A DNA stretch of 64,000 nt from Immersiella caudata (GCA_030512335.1 JAULSU010000006.1:1054001-1118000); one strand, 5' to 3'; counted from the stretch's first letter, positions 43,645 through 55,260 are shown. Notes: generated by a model from the sequence alone, not told the origin. Numbers and translations: made by a program.

Positions 43645-44631
43645 ATGTTCCGCCTCCATCAACTTCAACCAACCCGCCTTTGCATCCCCCCTTTTCGCCC
43701 TCCCACCAACCACCACCACTACTTCACCCGACAATTCACCCCGCACTTCACAATGGACATCACCTCCGGCTCCGTCACCTTTGGCCGCACCTGCCCCGGC
43801 ACCCTCATGCAAGACCTGCAACGCGACCACGCCTCCTCGGTCGCCAAGATCAAAAAACTCCAAACGTCCTTCAGCCAACGCGAAGTAACCTACCAATGTC
43901 CCCTCCCCTGCGAAGACCTCCGCATCGTGCACGACTTCATCACCTCCATCGACGCTCTCGAGGAGTTGTCCGTGTTGAACTACGAACCCGATGGCTCCGC
44001 TCTCTGGCCGGCGATTTATCACCATGCATCGTCGCTGCGCAGCTTGGGGGTTCACACGCCCCCGCTGGATCACTCGGAAGTCTGGACAGCAGACACCGTT
44101 GCAGCCGTCGGCGAGCGCTTTCCCAACCTGACGCATCTCGAGATCGACCTCCCGCTTGCGGAGGCAGAGGCTTTGGTCTCCAACTCCCCGCCCGAATCTC
44201 CCTCCTCAGAGAAAAGCATGACCAACGAGCTCGCAAAGCTGCAGCGCCTAAAGTCGCTGCTTGTCAACATCCCTCTTACCGACAATGAGAGCGCCTTTGC
44301 GGGTAAACACACGTGGAATGCGATGGGGAGTATTTCATTTCCGAAACCGAGCAAGGAAGTGTGTGAGCGGCTGGCTCGGACGATCATGGACAAATTCCCT
44401 GCTGATGCGGCGCTGACAAAGTTGGAGGTGAGGTTTGCGCGCCGGTGGTGGGATGATCGATGCCAATTCTACACCGTGGGGTATTCGGTAACGGTGGAGA
44501 GAGGTGAGGACGGAAAGGGAGAGGTGGTTGTGCAGCATGACGAGCATTTGGTGGAGTATTTGGCCCAGTGGCCTGAGTATGGGGAGGAGCTGTGGGATTT
44601 AATGCAGAAATACAGGCAGAGTAAGATGTAA
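43645..44631 (+). CDS. Hypothetical protein, possible LRR/F-box-like fold
   Basis: 328 residues from the ATG at 43645 (MFRLHQLQPTRLCIP). A second ATG at 43753 (MDITSGSVTFGR) would give 292 residues. The first 36 residues are basic, lack acidic residues and could be a mitochondrial presequence or simply leader sequence. The body has leucine-patterned blocks LEELSVLNYEPD, LRSLGVH and FPNLTHLEIDLPL that look like two or three irregular leucine-rich repeats, as in fungal F-box-associated proteins, though no F-box is visible. The C-terminal half has RRWWDDRCQFYTVGYSVTVE and LVEYLAQWPEYGEELWDLMQ. It is a single open exon. Function unknown. Confidence 0.65.
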   Translation: MFRLHQLQPTRLCIPPFRPPTNHHHYFTRQFTPHFTMDITSGSVTFGRTCPGTLMQDLQRDHASSVAKIKKLQTSFSQREVTYQCPLPCEDLRIVHDFITSIDALEELSVLNYEPDGSALWPAIYHHASSLRSLGVHTPPLDHSEVWTADTVAAVGERFPNLTHLEIDLPLAEAEALVSNSPPESPSSEKSMTNELAKLQRLKSLLVNIPLTDNESAFAGKHTWNAMGSISFPKPSKEVCERLARTIMDKFPADAALTKLEVRFARRWWDDRCQFYTVGYSVTVERGEDGKGEVVVQHDEHLVEYLAQWPEYGEELWDLMQKYRQSKM

Positions 44632-46119
44632 GGACGGTAGATTGTGAAGAGCTGAGGTAAATATCTTACTGTAACTCACCTCACTACCTACACAACGTGT
44701 GTGCGTAATCGACTCCTTGTGAAGGTGATAATGTCATACTTCTTCGTAGACATAAGACTCATGGCTCCCACACCCCCACTCTCTATCAGCGCCAAGTGGC
44801 TCTGAGGTTGGATATTGACCCTCCCAACCACCTGATCGTACGCCTAAAGGGAGTGTTCGTCGGCTTGGAATATCCCGATTCCGTGTTGGCATCACCGCCT
44901 ACCTACTAGTTCTACACTTCGTTCCTACTCTCCTCTTCCTCTCGAAACAAAAAGAGCAGCGGGCAAAGAGCATGCTGTGAGGTCATAACGGCCACTGGTT
45001 TGTCAATGCGTGAACGTCCCGGGGCTGGATAGGTTCATGGTGTCTGGCCAAGTGGGCTAGGACAATACTACCGGGCATTGGTTTGAGGGGTGACCTTGAT
45101 TTTCTTGCTGGAGATGGCTTGATGAGTGCGAATCTTGGAGATATGTCTCAAGGGCTCTTTTCAGGATAGTATAGTGCAAATGTGACTAATCCACCAACGT
45201 CCGTGCCTTGCTGGTAGAGAGGATACGGAATGGTGTGCAAGCCATCGCGGGACATGAGAGGTGGATGATCCCTGCGTGTCTGGCGGGAGGCAGCGGAGCT
45301 TTCAATCCGCCTGGTGTCTACTTTCGGCCTGTTCCTCAGGCTGGAGGCTGCCATCGTGTCAATAATGATGGGGGCCGCGAAGACAGTCAACGCCTCGTGT
45401 TGTCAAGGACTGTTAGCCGCTCAGTGCCGCTCATGGATCCATAAAAAAGCCCCTGAATGGATAATATCGTCGAGGGTCTCTCTGCCCAACAGGCTATGCA
45501 CAGTCTGAAGTCCTTCGCGGCATCAGAAAGGGCAAAACAAGATAAGATCCCGTCTTTCAGGACTTCTTTCGTCAACATGACAACGGAAAGAGGCCCCCAA
45601 GACACGAGGTCGCCGACCTTTGGGCACGTAAACCATGGCTAACCGATGCAGTTGCGTGGCGTGGGATGCTCTTGAGGCCTGTGAATGGTGAACTTTCCTG
45701 AGGCATGCCACACTGTCAAATTAGCCGTATCTCAGGTTATGCAGCTTCCTTGCGCCCCGGCCCGCTACCGCTCTTGGCCGCTCCATTCTACCCGCTCGGG
45801 CCGCGTCCGGGTGTCCGTTTGACCAGATTTGGGACAGCGCGGTACTATTGAATAGGGGACCGGTGATAGCGAGGTAAAGGTCCCTTCCAACGCTTGATGC
45901 TCAAGGGCGAGGCCACACATGCTGGCTTTCCTTCCGTTGTGCGAAAAGGGGAACTGCGTACCTAGTAATCAAGTATAAAGCTTAAAGCTGTTGCCGCGAT
46001 TCTTTCGCAACATCTCCGAGGACTGCGTGCACAACAGATACGACTCGTCCGAAGAAAGTTAGAGGACTTATAATTACCAGCTCCAACACGTCCAAAGCCT
46101 CCTTATACAACTTTCAAAC
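44632..46119. other. No gene recognised (1.5 kb)
   Basis: Only short overlapping frames are present. The last 150 bp form the promoter and leader of the mini secreted peptide gene. Confidence 0.5.
45974..45979 (+). promoter_or_regulatory. Putative TATA box of the mini secreted peptide gene
   Basis: TATAAA lies 141 bp before the ATG at 46120; spacing fits a fungal core promoter. Weak evidence. Confidence 0.35.
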
Positions 46120-46368
46120 ATGAATCTCTCTGGCTTACTGTCCATTGCCTACTTCGCCGCCCTAGCCCAAACACACGTTGCGATGCCAGGTAGAGATATA
46201 TACCTACTCTCCGCTCTTGACCAGCCTCCGATCTAACCGATAGTACACGAAGCTGCAGCACGTGCTGACGCTGCGATGCCGCCAATGCGTACTGTGCGAT
46301 CTGCCGAGCCAGAGCCACAAGACCCAGGATTGTGCTTCAAGAACGCGTGGGAATGTCAAATTGATTAA
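46120..46368 (+). CDS. Small secreted peptide (64 residues, two exons)
   Basis: Exons 46120-46189 and 46244-46368 with a 54-bp intron (GTAGAG, branch TCTAACC, acceptor GATAG). Exon 1 encodes a clean signal peptide, MNLSGLLSIAYFAALAQTHV, and splicing continues as AMPVHEAAARADAAMPPM. The mature part is short and polar (TVRSAEPEPQDP) and ends GLCFKNAWECQID with two cysteines. Size, signal peptide and paired cysteines fit a small secreted effector-like or antimicrobial-like fungal peptide. No family is recognised. The frame was built by hand from two exons too short for standard frame finding. Confidence 0.5.
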
Positions 46369-46793
46369 GCGATTACAAGTTGGTGTTTGGGGGCCGAGAC
46401 TGTCTCGAGCGGCGCGGTTTTTATGGTGTGCTGATATAGGGTGGCCCTGCTCAAGACTGCAATCATCTACTAAAGAGGCATAGTTGATCAACAGAGGTCG
46501 GGTTCAACCAGGCCGGGGGCAAGGATGTTGACTCTGAGGAGACTGTTTCTTTCTTTCATACCTCTAGTAGCGGAATTAGCCTGCAACTTGTGCTTGATGT
46601 GGACCCATAGCAGCTGCAAATCTCAACGTTACCTCCGTTACTTAGCAGGTACGCAGTGCATGTGGGGTTAGAGCGTCACGTTTAATCCAGGGCAGCTCAA
46701 AACACAAAGTGATATCGCGGGAGTCTCAGGCTCGCAACTCTATCCAAGGACGCCACCCCCTCACATATCCTCCATCCTTTTGACTTCCGTTAT
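46369..46793. other. Convergent intergenic region
   Basis: 3' flanks of the mini peptide gene and of the broken membrane protein gene; nothing else recognised. Confidence 0.5.
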
Positions 46794-48884
46794 CTACATC
46801 TCTCCCATATTCTTCTCATCAGCACCTCCAGGGTTCGCCGTATCACTCGTGTCATCCTCCTCCAAGCCATGATCAACATCCGTCATTGGTGCCCGTAGCC
46901 TGGGGTGCTCGGGATCAGCGATATCCAGGACCGCCAATAGATCCCCCGGCTTAGTGACGGGGATCGAACCAGTTGCGCGTGACCACGTCCCCGCCCCTGT
47001 TGCCTCGTGGGCAAGGCGTTGAATCTGCAACGTTTCGTTGGTTGCCCACTCCAACCGAGAGTACTGAGCTCTTTCTCCCCTGCAGCTCAGACACCAGGAC
47101 ACGATGGTGTCCAATGTAAAGGAGAGGAAAATGATGAGCCCGCCTACGAGAAATATGCAGATGATGGCGAAGATGCTGAACGATACGAAGCCTTCAACCA
47201 CGACTTTCTGTGTGTTGCTTTTGTCAGAACTGGCAGCGTAAGCGATGGGGTTGCCAAGGACGAACCTGGTTCGCACAAATATCTCTCTCCACCGTTGTGT
47301 TTGGACGCCAGACCTCGATGAGGTTCGGAAGCTCTGGGTTGGTAGGACCAATGATCGTCCTCAAAAAGGTTTGCTGAAGCTGAGCTGCGGATGTTGAATG
47401 CCAGTGTTGTACTTCGAGCTGCCACTGGTTATCTGGCAGTGGTCCCAGAATTGGTCCGTTGAGGCTGTCTCTCGCCCGCAGCGCGCGGGTTCCGAGTAGC
47501 TCCACAGGGTCCCTGACTTGCGTCATGGTTTCGAAGGTGGTGACGACAAACCAAGAATTCCATTCTTGATCTCCCTCGTCCATCATGGCTCTCAGGTCCA
47601 GCATTGCATCGGCGGGGCTCCCAAGTCTGCTGCACTTTCGCACCCCCTTGACGTCGGTGAAGCAAAACTGGTCCATCTCTTGGCACGCCAGGGGAGAGCC
47701 AGGCTGGTGTTGTCGGAACATGGTTACATTGCCCCATTCCTTCCAGCCCTTGAGCTTGTGAACTTCGGTGGGTTCAAGGTCCCGGCCGTACCAGTCGTCT
47801 TTTGTGTCCTCGCTGAAGAGGATATTGTCAGACTTGAGAAACAGAATCCAGACGGTGCCGCTGTCGTTCTTAGGGCTGAGTTCGGGGATCGGAACGAAGG
47901 TGGACATCGCAGCGTAGGGAGCTTTCTTGTAGGAGAGGGCTGCGTGAGATCGGATGGCGAAGTCTCGTTCAGTGTCTGGAATGAAATTTAGCGTCAGGTC
48001 TTCGATTTCGACTTCATTCCCCGTGGGATAGCGTGTTGTGTAGTTGACGGATGCGGTTCCGTTGACATCCTGCAAAGATCCGTAGTAGTAGGTGATGTAT
48101 GATTGGTTATTCATCTCATCACGAGTCTGGAATCGGTAACCCTCTGTCGGCCAAAGTCGAGGTAGCTGTCCAGGAAGCCGGTATTGAGGAACAAATTCCC
48201 ACTTGTACTTTTACAAAGTTTTGAGCCAAATGGACAGCTCGCGTTGGTGTCCAAGAGGGCGGTAGGCAGCTGCCTGCGGACATAGAATGTGCTGCAACTC
48301 GGCGCCGAAGTCGAGCTGTAGCACTGACGGGCATAGCTCTCTGCCGCGATCATGTCCTGGGCAATCATGGGGCCGATAGTTCTGCCGTAGTTGCTCATGT
48401 TGACACCTGCGTCGCCCACGAACGCGCAGTTTGCGCCGGAGAGCAACACTTCGGACGTGACAAAAGTGGCGATGCGGGACGAGTAGCCGACAGCGAGGAT
48501 AAATCCAACCAAGCACGCAAGTGCTAGCGCGAGGAGAGATACCACTCGAGGCCAGACTCGAGTCGCGTTTTGTCGCCAGTAGATGCCCATTCGGGCCAGT
48601 GTCCACAGCGCGCTTTCGGGGTTGGGCGAGTTGCGCAAAAAGGCCTGGCGCTGGTGATGCACTCCATCGGCAGGGCTATCCTTCGAAAAATACCAGTGTA
48701 GCAGCAGGCAGACGACTCTCCAGAATCGCGTGCCGACAAGGGCAACGAAGAAAGCCAGAAAGGCAATCAAAAGACCGCTGTCTTGTCGGGTGAGTGTGAG
48801 GGTCGCGCCGAGCACCTTCCCCCTAGACCAATCGGTCCAGGCTCCCACGTGGACATCGTACGGCGCTCCGGAATTGGATGGCAT
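46794..48884 (-). pseudogene. Fungal multi-pass membrane protein, frame broken by a small deletion
   Basis: Segment A (48884 to about 48140) starts MPSNSGAPYDVHVGAWTDWS and has two membrane segments (LLIAFLAFFVALVG and LLALALACLVGFILAVG), then an extracellular part with NCAFVGDAGVNMSN and CPFGSKLCKSTSGNLFLNTG. Segment B (about 48150 to 47266) continues in another frame as TEGYRFQTRDEMNNQSYITY, through MFRQHQPGSPLACQEMDQFC to NTTVERDICANQ. A normal intron (GTTCGT...ACACAG) then joins 47207-46794 with a third membrane segment (FSIFAIICIFLVGGLIIFLS) and an acidic tail. The family is a fungal plasma-membrane type of unknown function. Between LDFG and TEGYRF a conserved piece that I recall from homologues (Asn-Ala-Pro... 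Cys-Ala-Pro) is absent and the frame shifts. No GT-AG intron can repair it. A functional split gene is less likely. Confidence 0.65.
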
Positions 48885-51163
48885 GGCAAAACTTGGGCGA
48901 CGGAAAGGAAAAAGGGAGCAGAAAAGCTGCCATAATTTGGGACCGCTTCAAGTTGAGACAGAAGATGGATGGAGTGCGATGCGGAGTGCCGCACAGAATG
49001 CGCAAGCATGATGTGAAAGCGGGTTCACCTGGGATAAAAATGCGCCGCCAGCGCACAAGTCCCGGGTGCTGCTGCTACTTCCCTGGGCGAATGTCCAGGC
49101 AGGGTAACGACCTGCGGATCCGGGAACGGTAATGAAGGGCGCGGGTTGAGAAGGGGGCGTCGGCGAATCTCGAGACGCCGGATAAATTGGTCGGTATCCG
49201 CGCGCTGCGCGCTGCAGGTAGAGCCTACCGTTACTCAGCCGCTGGGCGTGGGAAATCGAGAACATGGCTGTTGCGCAGTCACGGATTCGCGCGTTATCAA
49301 ACTAAAAACCTTCTCTCGTCGGGGAGCGTTTGCATTGGTTTCTGTAACTCGACCCACCTAAGTACCTAGAAAGAAAGTTGAAGGGGCCCGCCTAGCACAG
49401 TGGAGCGGGGATTTCACGCAAGCATCCGAGATACGTATCTAAGAAGGAACAGCAAGGAACCTTCCCCGCCTTCCATCACGGTGCATGCGCGTGCTACTCG
49501 CTGCAGATTCCAGAATCCTGTCCAGAGCCTCATGATTCCATGCAGCAGTCTGGCCCCATCTTCCAGAATTATCAATGGATGATGACCTGTATTTGAACAA
49601 CAGACCCAGTAACTTCAATTACATTTATCCCGCCACATAGAAATAGCGGTTCCTAGCTCCTTGCTCTGGAACCGCCGTTCTCCATTATCCATTATCCGAC
49701 GACAGCTCTCAGGGGTGAGCTTACACCACGGCTTTTAGGGCACTGGCTCGAGAGTCGGTGTATTTGGAGATACCATATCTGCGGTTGGCTCTTGTGGTCC
49801 ATGTTAGCAAATCTTCAATGTTGAAACGGGGATGGAGCCGAGAAAGGCTCGTCCTCACTCAATACTGCCATTCCCTGGATCCCAATCGCGATTGAAGAAT
49901 AGATTGCGATAGCCGAAACCCGAAACTGCATTGTTGTTGAGTCGAAATGTTTGTGGTGGGAAGGAGGTGTATGGATTCTCTGATGCCACAATATTCCCTC
50001 TGGATTCGAGTAATTGTGTCGTCTTGTCCCTGAGCTCTGTGAAACTTGAGAAATCCTGGTCTGCAGGCATCATTGACGTTGCATCCTCTTTATTGCTCAT
50101 GAATTCCTCCCATGGCGAGTGCTCACAATATTGTCACGCTGGTGAACAATGACTCGATCACCAACACAGCAGATATCAGCCAACCACAAGCGGTCCCAGC
50201 ACAGCGGAACCGAGCCCACTACTGCCTAATACCCACAACGACGGCCCGAAAGGCGGCAAATGGAATGCCGAGCACGGGAGGGGAAGCAAACTGCATTCTC
50301 ACCGGCGCGGTTAATTCAAGCGCGCGGTGGGTGGAGCAACGAGCAAACGACCAACAAAATTAGCATAATATCCAATGCCACAGCATCGCGTCAAGGAATC
50401 GTGCAGCCGCCCAAGAGCTGTCAGAAACACTGCACTCTGGATTCGATGGAGATAATGTCGGTTACAGCAGCTTGATTGCATTCCTTGTTGAGGTTCTGGC
50501 TAAACCAGAACCTCCTTCTTTATAAGCTAGTTCGTAGGATTCGGCTTCGTTAACACTATGGCTGAGGCTGACTGGCGTTTAGGCAGTGCCATGCATCCAG
50601 TCAACTTTGCTGACCGGAAGCCTAGGGCCCCTGAACCCCTTTCTTTCTGACACAAATCGCTATCCTGACATTCCATTTTGTGATTTTTTCTTCACACTCA
50701 CTTCAACAGGCACCTCGTTCTGGCGTTCTGCAACAAAGCCAACACAAATTAGTATCAAGGGACGGACGATTTCATTTGCAAAACAACAATAAGTAACGTG
50801 GGTGTTGGAGGAACAAGACATTCACATCAATTAACTCGTAGACAAAAGCTCACTTCGTCCCCTGATGCTGTGGATAACAACGTCGACTATCGGAAAAGCT
50901 TTAAACCCCACTTAATATGACTCCACTACCATGGGCACGCAATATTCCAGTTCAATCTAAGTACCGCAGCATGCAACCCTTCCGACATCAATAATGACCA
51001 AAATAAAAAATTGCTAGTATAGTTCCAACTCACAATCTCCCGTTTCCGCGCAGCCCCATTGATATCAAGAGCCTAAGGAAAACACAAGCAGAAAGAAATC
51101 TTTCCAGGAGATACTGGCAAAGATAGATGAAGGGTACTTCTCTGACCTAATCACCACGAGCCG
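48885..51163. other. No confident gene (2.3 kb)
   Basis: An 81-codon frame on the - strand (50100-49855, MSNKEDATSMMPADQDFSSF) has a true ATG but no motif and is not called. The stretch also holds the palindrome at 50490. The part near 48885 is the promoter side of the broken membrane protein gene. Confidence 0.5.
50490..50514. repeat. 25-bp palindrome, sister of 318-343
   Basis: GAGGTTCTGG and CCAGAACCTC are a perfect 10-bp inverted repeat around CTAAA. The flank CTTCTTT matches, on the other strand, the AACAGAAGG flank of the palindrome at 318. Confidence 0.7.
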
Positions 51164-52831
51164 TCATTCCATGTACTCCAAGCCGTTCCCTCCGAACGAG
51201 TCATGCCCGTCATCGCGAGATCCATTCCACCAAACACACACACCTTTAACAATCTTGGCCCAAGCGGTGCTCTTCGGTTGGCCATCGCCGGTCTTGTAGG
51301 GCTGAGAATTTCTGGCTTGTTGGAAGAAGGATGCGACTTTGTAAGCTGCCGCGAGCCATTCCAAAACTGAGTCGCGCCATGTGGTCTTGGGCCCTGACGT
51401 CTTGTCTGCATCTGGGTTGGTTTTGCCGTTGTCTTTGACACCGGACCCGCACCCTTGTTGCGTGGGAGGAATGGTCGGGGTATCGCCAGGCACTGAGATA
51501 CGTGCGAATCCATCCTGAATGTGGAGAGTGAGCGAGGATCCGCAGGTGGCGCTCTTCAGTACCTTGGCGGCCTCGGTCTTGCTCAACTCGGTTCTGTCGG
51601 CTAGCTCCCGAAAGATTTGGAGCTTTGAGGTCGGATTTTCGCCGCCATATCGAGCAATGATCATGGCTTGAGCAAGTTCAGCCCTGCGCGCGCGGTGATT
51701 CAATTCAGGCGTATCACCTAACAGTCCCAGCTGCTTCGGAAGCTCGTGAAAGTTAACATCCTCGAAGTCGAGAGCGTGATGGTACAGTGTACCACCATGG
51801 TATCTCTCCTGGCCCACACCTTGAGGGTGCAGAATTTCGTCGATGCACTCGTGGGCGTAGAGGTTTTTCGGGTTCTCCCACGCCTCTTTGAAGTCGTATA
51901 TGTTCAGCTTGTCCCACCTGGTCACAACAACTGTGACACTGCGATAGAACCCAGGGCCGCAGAGGCATTTCAGCCACTGGATCGTGCGAAGCTCGGCATC
52001 CGTCAAGCGCTCCACAACAGCGTCGCAAACCAAGAGAGCTCCAGCAATGGTCACAAATGGGCCGAGGGCATCTAGACAGGCCATGATGTTGTAGAAGTTG
52101 TCCATGTCTGTGATGTCGTACGCGCCAAAGCCTGCCGTGTCGATGAACAAGTATTGCTCGTCTTCGATGATGCCTGGGCAGATTTGGTACTTCATAGTCC
52201 CTTGTTGCTCGTCAATGGTCCGCCTGTATGGTAGTTGCGCCGACGTTTGGGGCAAATGAAGGGATGAAGACCAAAACTTACCCGAAGCGTAGCCTTTTCC
52301 GACTTTCAGGTCCAGTCCGGTAATCTCGGAAAGCAGTTTTGACTTCCCTGTACCTGCCGCGCCGACGACAAAAATAAGCTTTGTTCCCCTGAGACTTCGA
52401 GGGTCAGCACCAGCCCGAACTCGACAAATACCAACAACAGTCAAACCCAGTCCCGGTCTATGCATGGGGGCCCACTCTTACTATGTGTTGATGAAGTTCA
52501 TGACGGGCTTGGACGCGGCTCCTTTAGCGTCGGCGACGAGATTCTTGAGGGTTTCGAAGCGCAGCATGTTCCAGCTCTTGGGTCGCTTTCCGCTGGCGGA
52601 GATGTCCACAGAGACGCCATCGTCGACAAGCTCATCGTCGGACAAATGTTGTTTGTCGAGCTTGTCAAGTGAAGACTGGGTCGTCCCAGGGTTCACAACG
52701 TGACAAGGGACATGAACACTACTGATGGTTGTCTTGCCATCCCCTTTCGAGTTGCGTGATCTGAGGGCGGTGTCGGGCAGGAGAGGACACCCTGGGGAGG
52801 AAATAGCGTCGATGCGGGTCATTGATACCAT
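51164..52831 (-). CDS. P-loop G-domain (AIG1/Toc-like GTPase) protein
   Basis: Exons 52831-52482, 52394-52282 and 52200-51164; 499 residues. GTPase motifs: G1 FVVGAAGTGKS (residues 125-135), a switch-I-like segment VGKGYASGTMKY made by splicing, G3 LFIDTAGFGAYD (Asp175), and G4 VVTRWDKLNIYDF (TRWD in place of NKxD). An N-terminal 115-residue region is polar and disordered. A C-terminal region of about 170 residues contains ADRTELSKTEAAKVLK and a Trp-rich end (KGVCVWWNGS). The layout is typical of fungal G-domain proteins distantly related to AIG1/septin-like GTPases. Both introns need AAG acceptors; the nearby CAG sites give stops or the wrong frame. An in-frame ATG at 52990 lies in what looks like a CT-rich leader, so 52831 is preferred. 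Confidence 0.85.
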
Positions 52832-53551
52832 GGTTAGAAGATGATGGTGACAGGGAGTGGAAGAGAGGTTGGAAATATCTGAGAAAATAGCGAGTTGCGT
52901 GTGAGGAAAGAGCCTGGGAGAAACTGAAGATTGTCGGATGATGATGAGAAAGGGAAGTGAGAGGTGTTCGATAGGGAAGGGCGAAGGCATGTATTTATGT
53001 TTGACCAGGCCTTCGACCGCTACCTGGCCGGTTCCAGCCTCACGGCATCATCACGCTGACGACCTAGGCCGTAACATGTCGACTGTGAATGACCAAACTT
53101 GCCACTTGGTTTCCACTCGTTGACCGTCCTCTGGTGGTTGGGTCAGCCTGTGGGGGCAAGCTGCAGCTTTCTGCACCCAACGGCAATCAGGTCCGCAGGT
53201 TCAACCAAAACCGACATGCCGCATGCGCGGGGGAGCGTCGCACAAACCTAGCTATTCGCTGGAAAAAAAAGTCGACTTTAGAGCAAGAATGTGGAGACTT
53301 TCAAGCTCAATGGTAATTGGCCGCTCCCAGCTGGGCCCTACAATGGAATCCCCAGCGACTTTGAGTGGTTCTTGGTTGTTTGCTGGACGGTTCCACGACA
53401 GCGGTTCTCGCCTTCGGCGCCCAAGCCCAAAAAAAAAAAAAACTGTCGGACCCGACGGGAAGGCCGGAAATTAGCCATGGCTGAACCGAATACTTCACTG
53501 CTTTTCTTGTTGCAACACCGTGACTTTCGTTGGGTTTTCAAAGCTGTCACC
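52832..53551. other. Intergenic: leader of the G-domain gene and the original upstream region of the Clr5 gene
   Basis: The left part reads as the CT-rich 5' leader of the - strand gene. The right part, up to the target duplication TCACC at 53547-53551, was next to the Clr5 gene before the copia insertion and probably contains its displaced promoter. A poly-A run lies at 53428-53441. Confidence 0.55.
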
Positions 53552-53695
53552 TGTCAGCTTATGTGGGCCAACCTGCGGAGGGTTCCGGCTTGGCACCAAG
53601 CCTCGTCAGGGGACCAGAGATTTCCAGATTTTTCCACAGAATAACACAATAAAACAATATCACAACAATTGGCTCACAAGCGCTGGATTCTGACA
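53552..53695 (+). repeat. 5' LTR of the copia element
   Basis: 144 bp, begins TGTCAGCTTATG and ends GGATTCTGACA. It differs from the 3' LTR only at 53642 (T here, C at 59092), a CpA-to-TpA type change. Confidence 0.96.
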
Positions 53696-53851
53696 ATTAA
53701 CAGTCTGATTTGCAACAGCTAGCCTTTCAAGACGAATTTGGCGCTTTCTGAGCCTCAAAACCACACCAATTCCAATCCGAAATCCACCGCTTTCGCACCA
53801 AAAACTCCCCGACCGATCCCCCGCTCCATAAAAGCTCCACAGAAGCGCAAG

Positions 53852-55260
53852 ATGGCCATAACCACGCAGAATGTATACTACAAGGGCCCAGACGACTGGC
53901 TAGTATGGTCACTAGCGTTCCAAACGCGCGTAAAGAGCGGTAGAATCCTTAAGTACGTAATGGGTAAGGAGAATTGGCCCCGAGAGCCACGACGACCACA
54001 TGTTAGAGTCTTCTATCGAACACTACGAATTCCGCCGATAAACGATCCTCCATTAAACGATGCTCCGAACCAAGGCAGAGGCAGGCAGAGTAAGAGGCCT
54101 ACTGAGAAAGGAAGGTAACAGGCTGGAGCGAGCTCTTATAACACTAGAGCCTTTACTATAACGATAACATAAGGTGACCACACCGTAAACGACGAAGAAG
54201 ACGATAACGAATCTATAAGTGAACTAGAGCTTATAGGACCTGGAGATCTCGCTGAAGTAGACCGATTAAACTACCTCGACGCGCAGAGGATTTACGACTT
54301 CGATTATAAGAGATAGAAGGTGATTAACAACGCTAAAGCTAAACTGTAACGTTGGGTCTTTAGCTTAGTACAGCTATTGTTGCTTTACTACTTTGAGGAG
54401 GGCTTAGTAGAGGAAGGATATTAGGTACTTAAGAGGCTGGTAACCCCTTACATGGAGAAACTGGCAGATAACGTATGTAACGCCTATAATAACTACCTCC
54501 AGTTAATCAAAAGGCATAAATAAAAGCTATCGAAGTAGATTGAGAAGTGGGAGGACCACCTGAATGAAGCAGAGAAGTATAACTTAGTGGATATAACGGA
54601 GCCTAACGCTTAGTGGCCTTACTTATTAAAGGCCTTAAAAAATACAGAGGATAAAAGAGCCTGGGTGATAGGTAAATCTATTAGCACCGCTGTAAAGGTG
54701 TGTAAGGTTGATTACTAAGCGGTCGGTGCTATTTTATAACAGAAGATTGGCTCCGGCTTATCACTAACCTATAACCGGCGGATTAAGGGTGGCTTTCCGG
54801 CTTTCCACGGCACTGAGAGCGAAGAAAGCAATGGCTTAGAATAAAGCCGTGGCAGTAACCGAAGCCATAACGGTAACTGTAAATCGCGTGGTAAACTAAA
54901 AGACCGCAGAGGGTTTAAAAGCCACGGTAACTAAGGCCGCGGAGGCCACACTGGCTTAAAGAGGCCCTATAATAATAATAGGGCTTATAAGTAAGGCGGT
55001 AAAAGGCTTTGTAACGATAAAACCACCTGCTGGCTCTGCGATACAGCAGGGCACTTGATTAACCGCTGTTATTTCACTTACGAACTTAACGATCCCTTAA
55101 TGCTAAAAGGAGGCCTATTAAAGTGGTTTAAGCAGAAAAAGAGGACCGCTTACGGTAAGGTAATACAGAAGCTTATTAAGGTTAACCCTGAGACCGCTGA
55201 AAAGGTGGCTTAGGTAAAGAAAAAGCGGAAGATAGATTAACTAGTTAAGTTCTCTATAAG
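53852..55260 (+). pseudogene. Copia gag region, stop-riddled
   Basis: Begins at an ATG at 53852 (MAITTQNVYYKGPDDW) and stays open to 54118, then breaks at many TAA/TAG codons. WIEKWEDHLNEAEKYNLVDI near 54540 and the zinc knuckle CWLCDTAGHLINRC (about 55029-55070, C-x2-C-x4-H-x4-C) identify it as a capsid/nucleocapsid-type gag. The knuckle itself is intact. Confidence 0.85.

Noticed and set aside
49386..49460. Possible tRNA (CCTAGCACAGTGGAGCGG)
   Set aside because: No T-arm or matching acceptor stem follows within tRNA distance.
49855..50100. 81-codon - strand frame starting MSNKEDATSMMPAD
   Set aside because: Has a real ATG but no motif, signal peptide or neighbour support; too weak to call.
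52465..52481. Upstream extension of the G-domain frame through the first intron (starting MHRPGLGLTV)
   Set aside because: This is intron read-through; splicing 52481-52395 joins a polar N-terminus to the P-loop and gives a whole number of codons.
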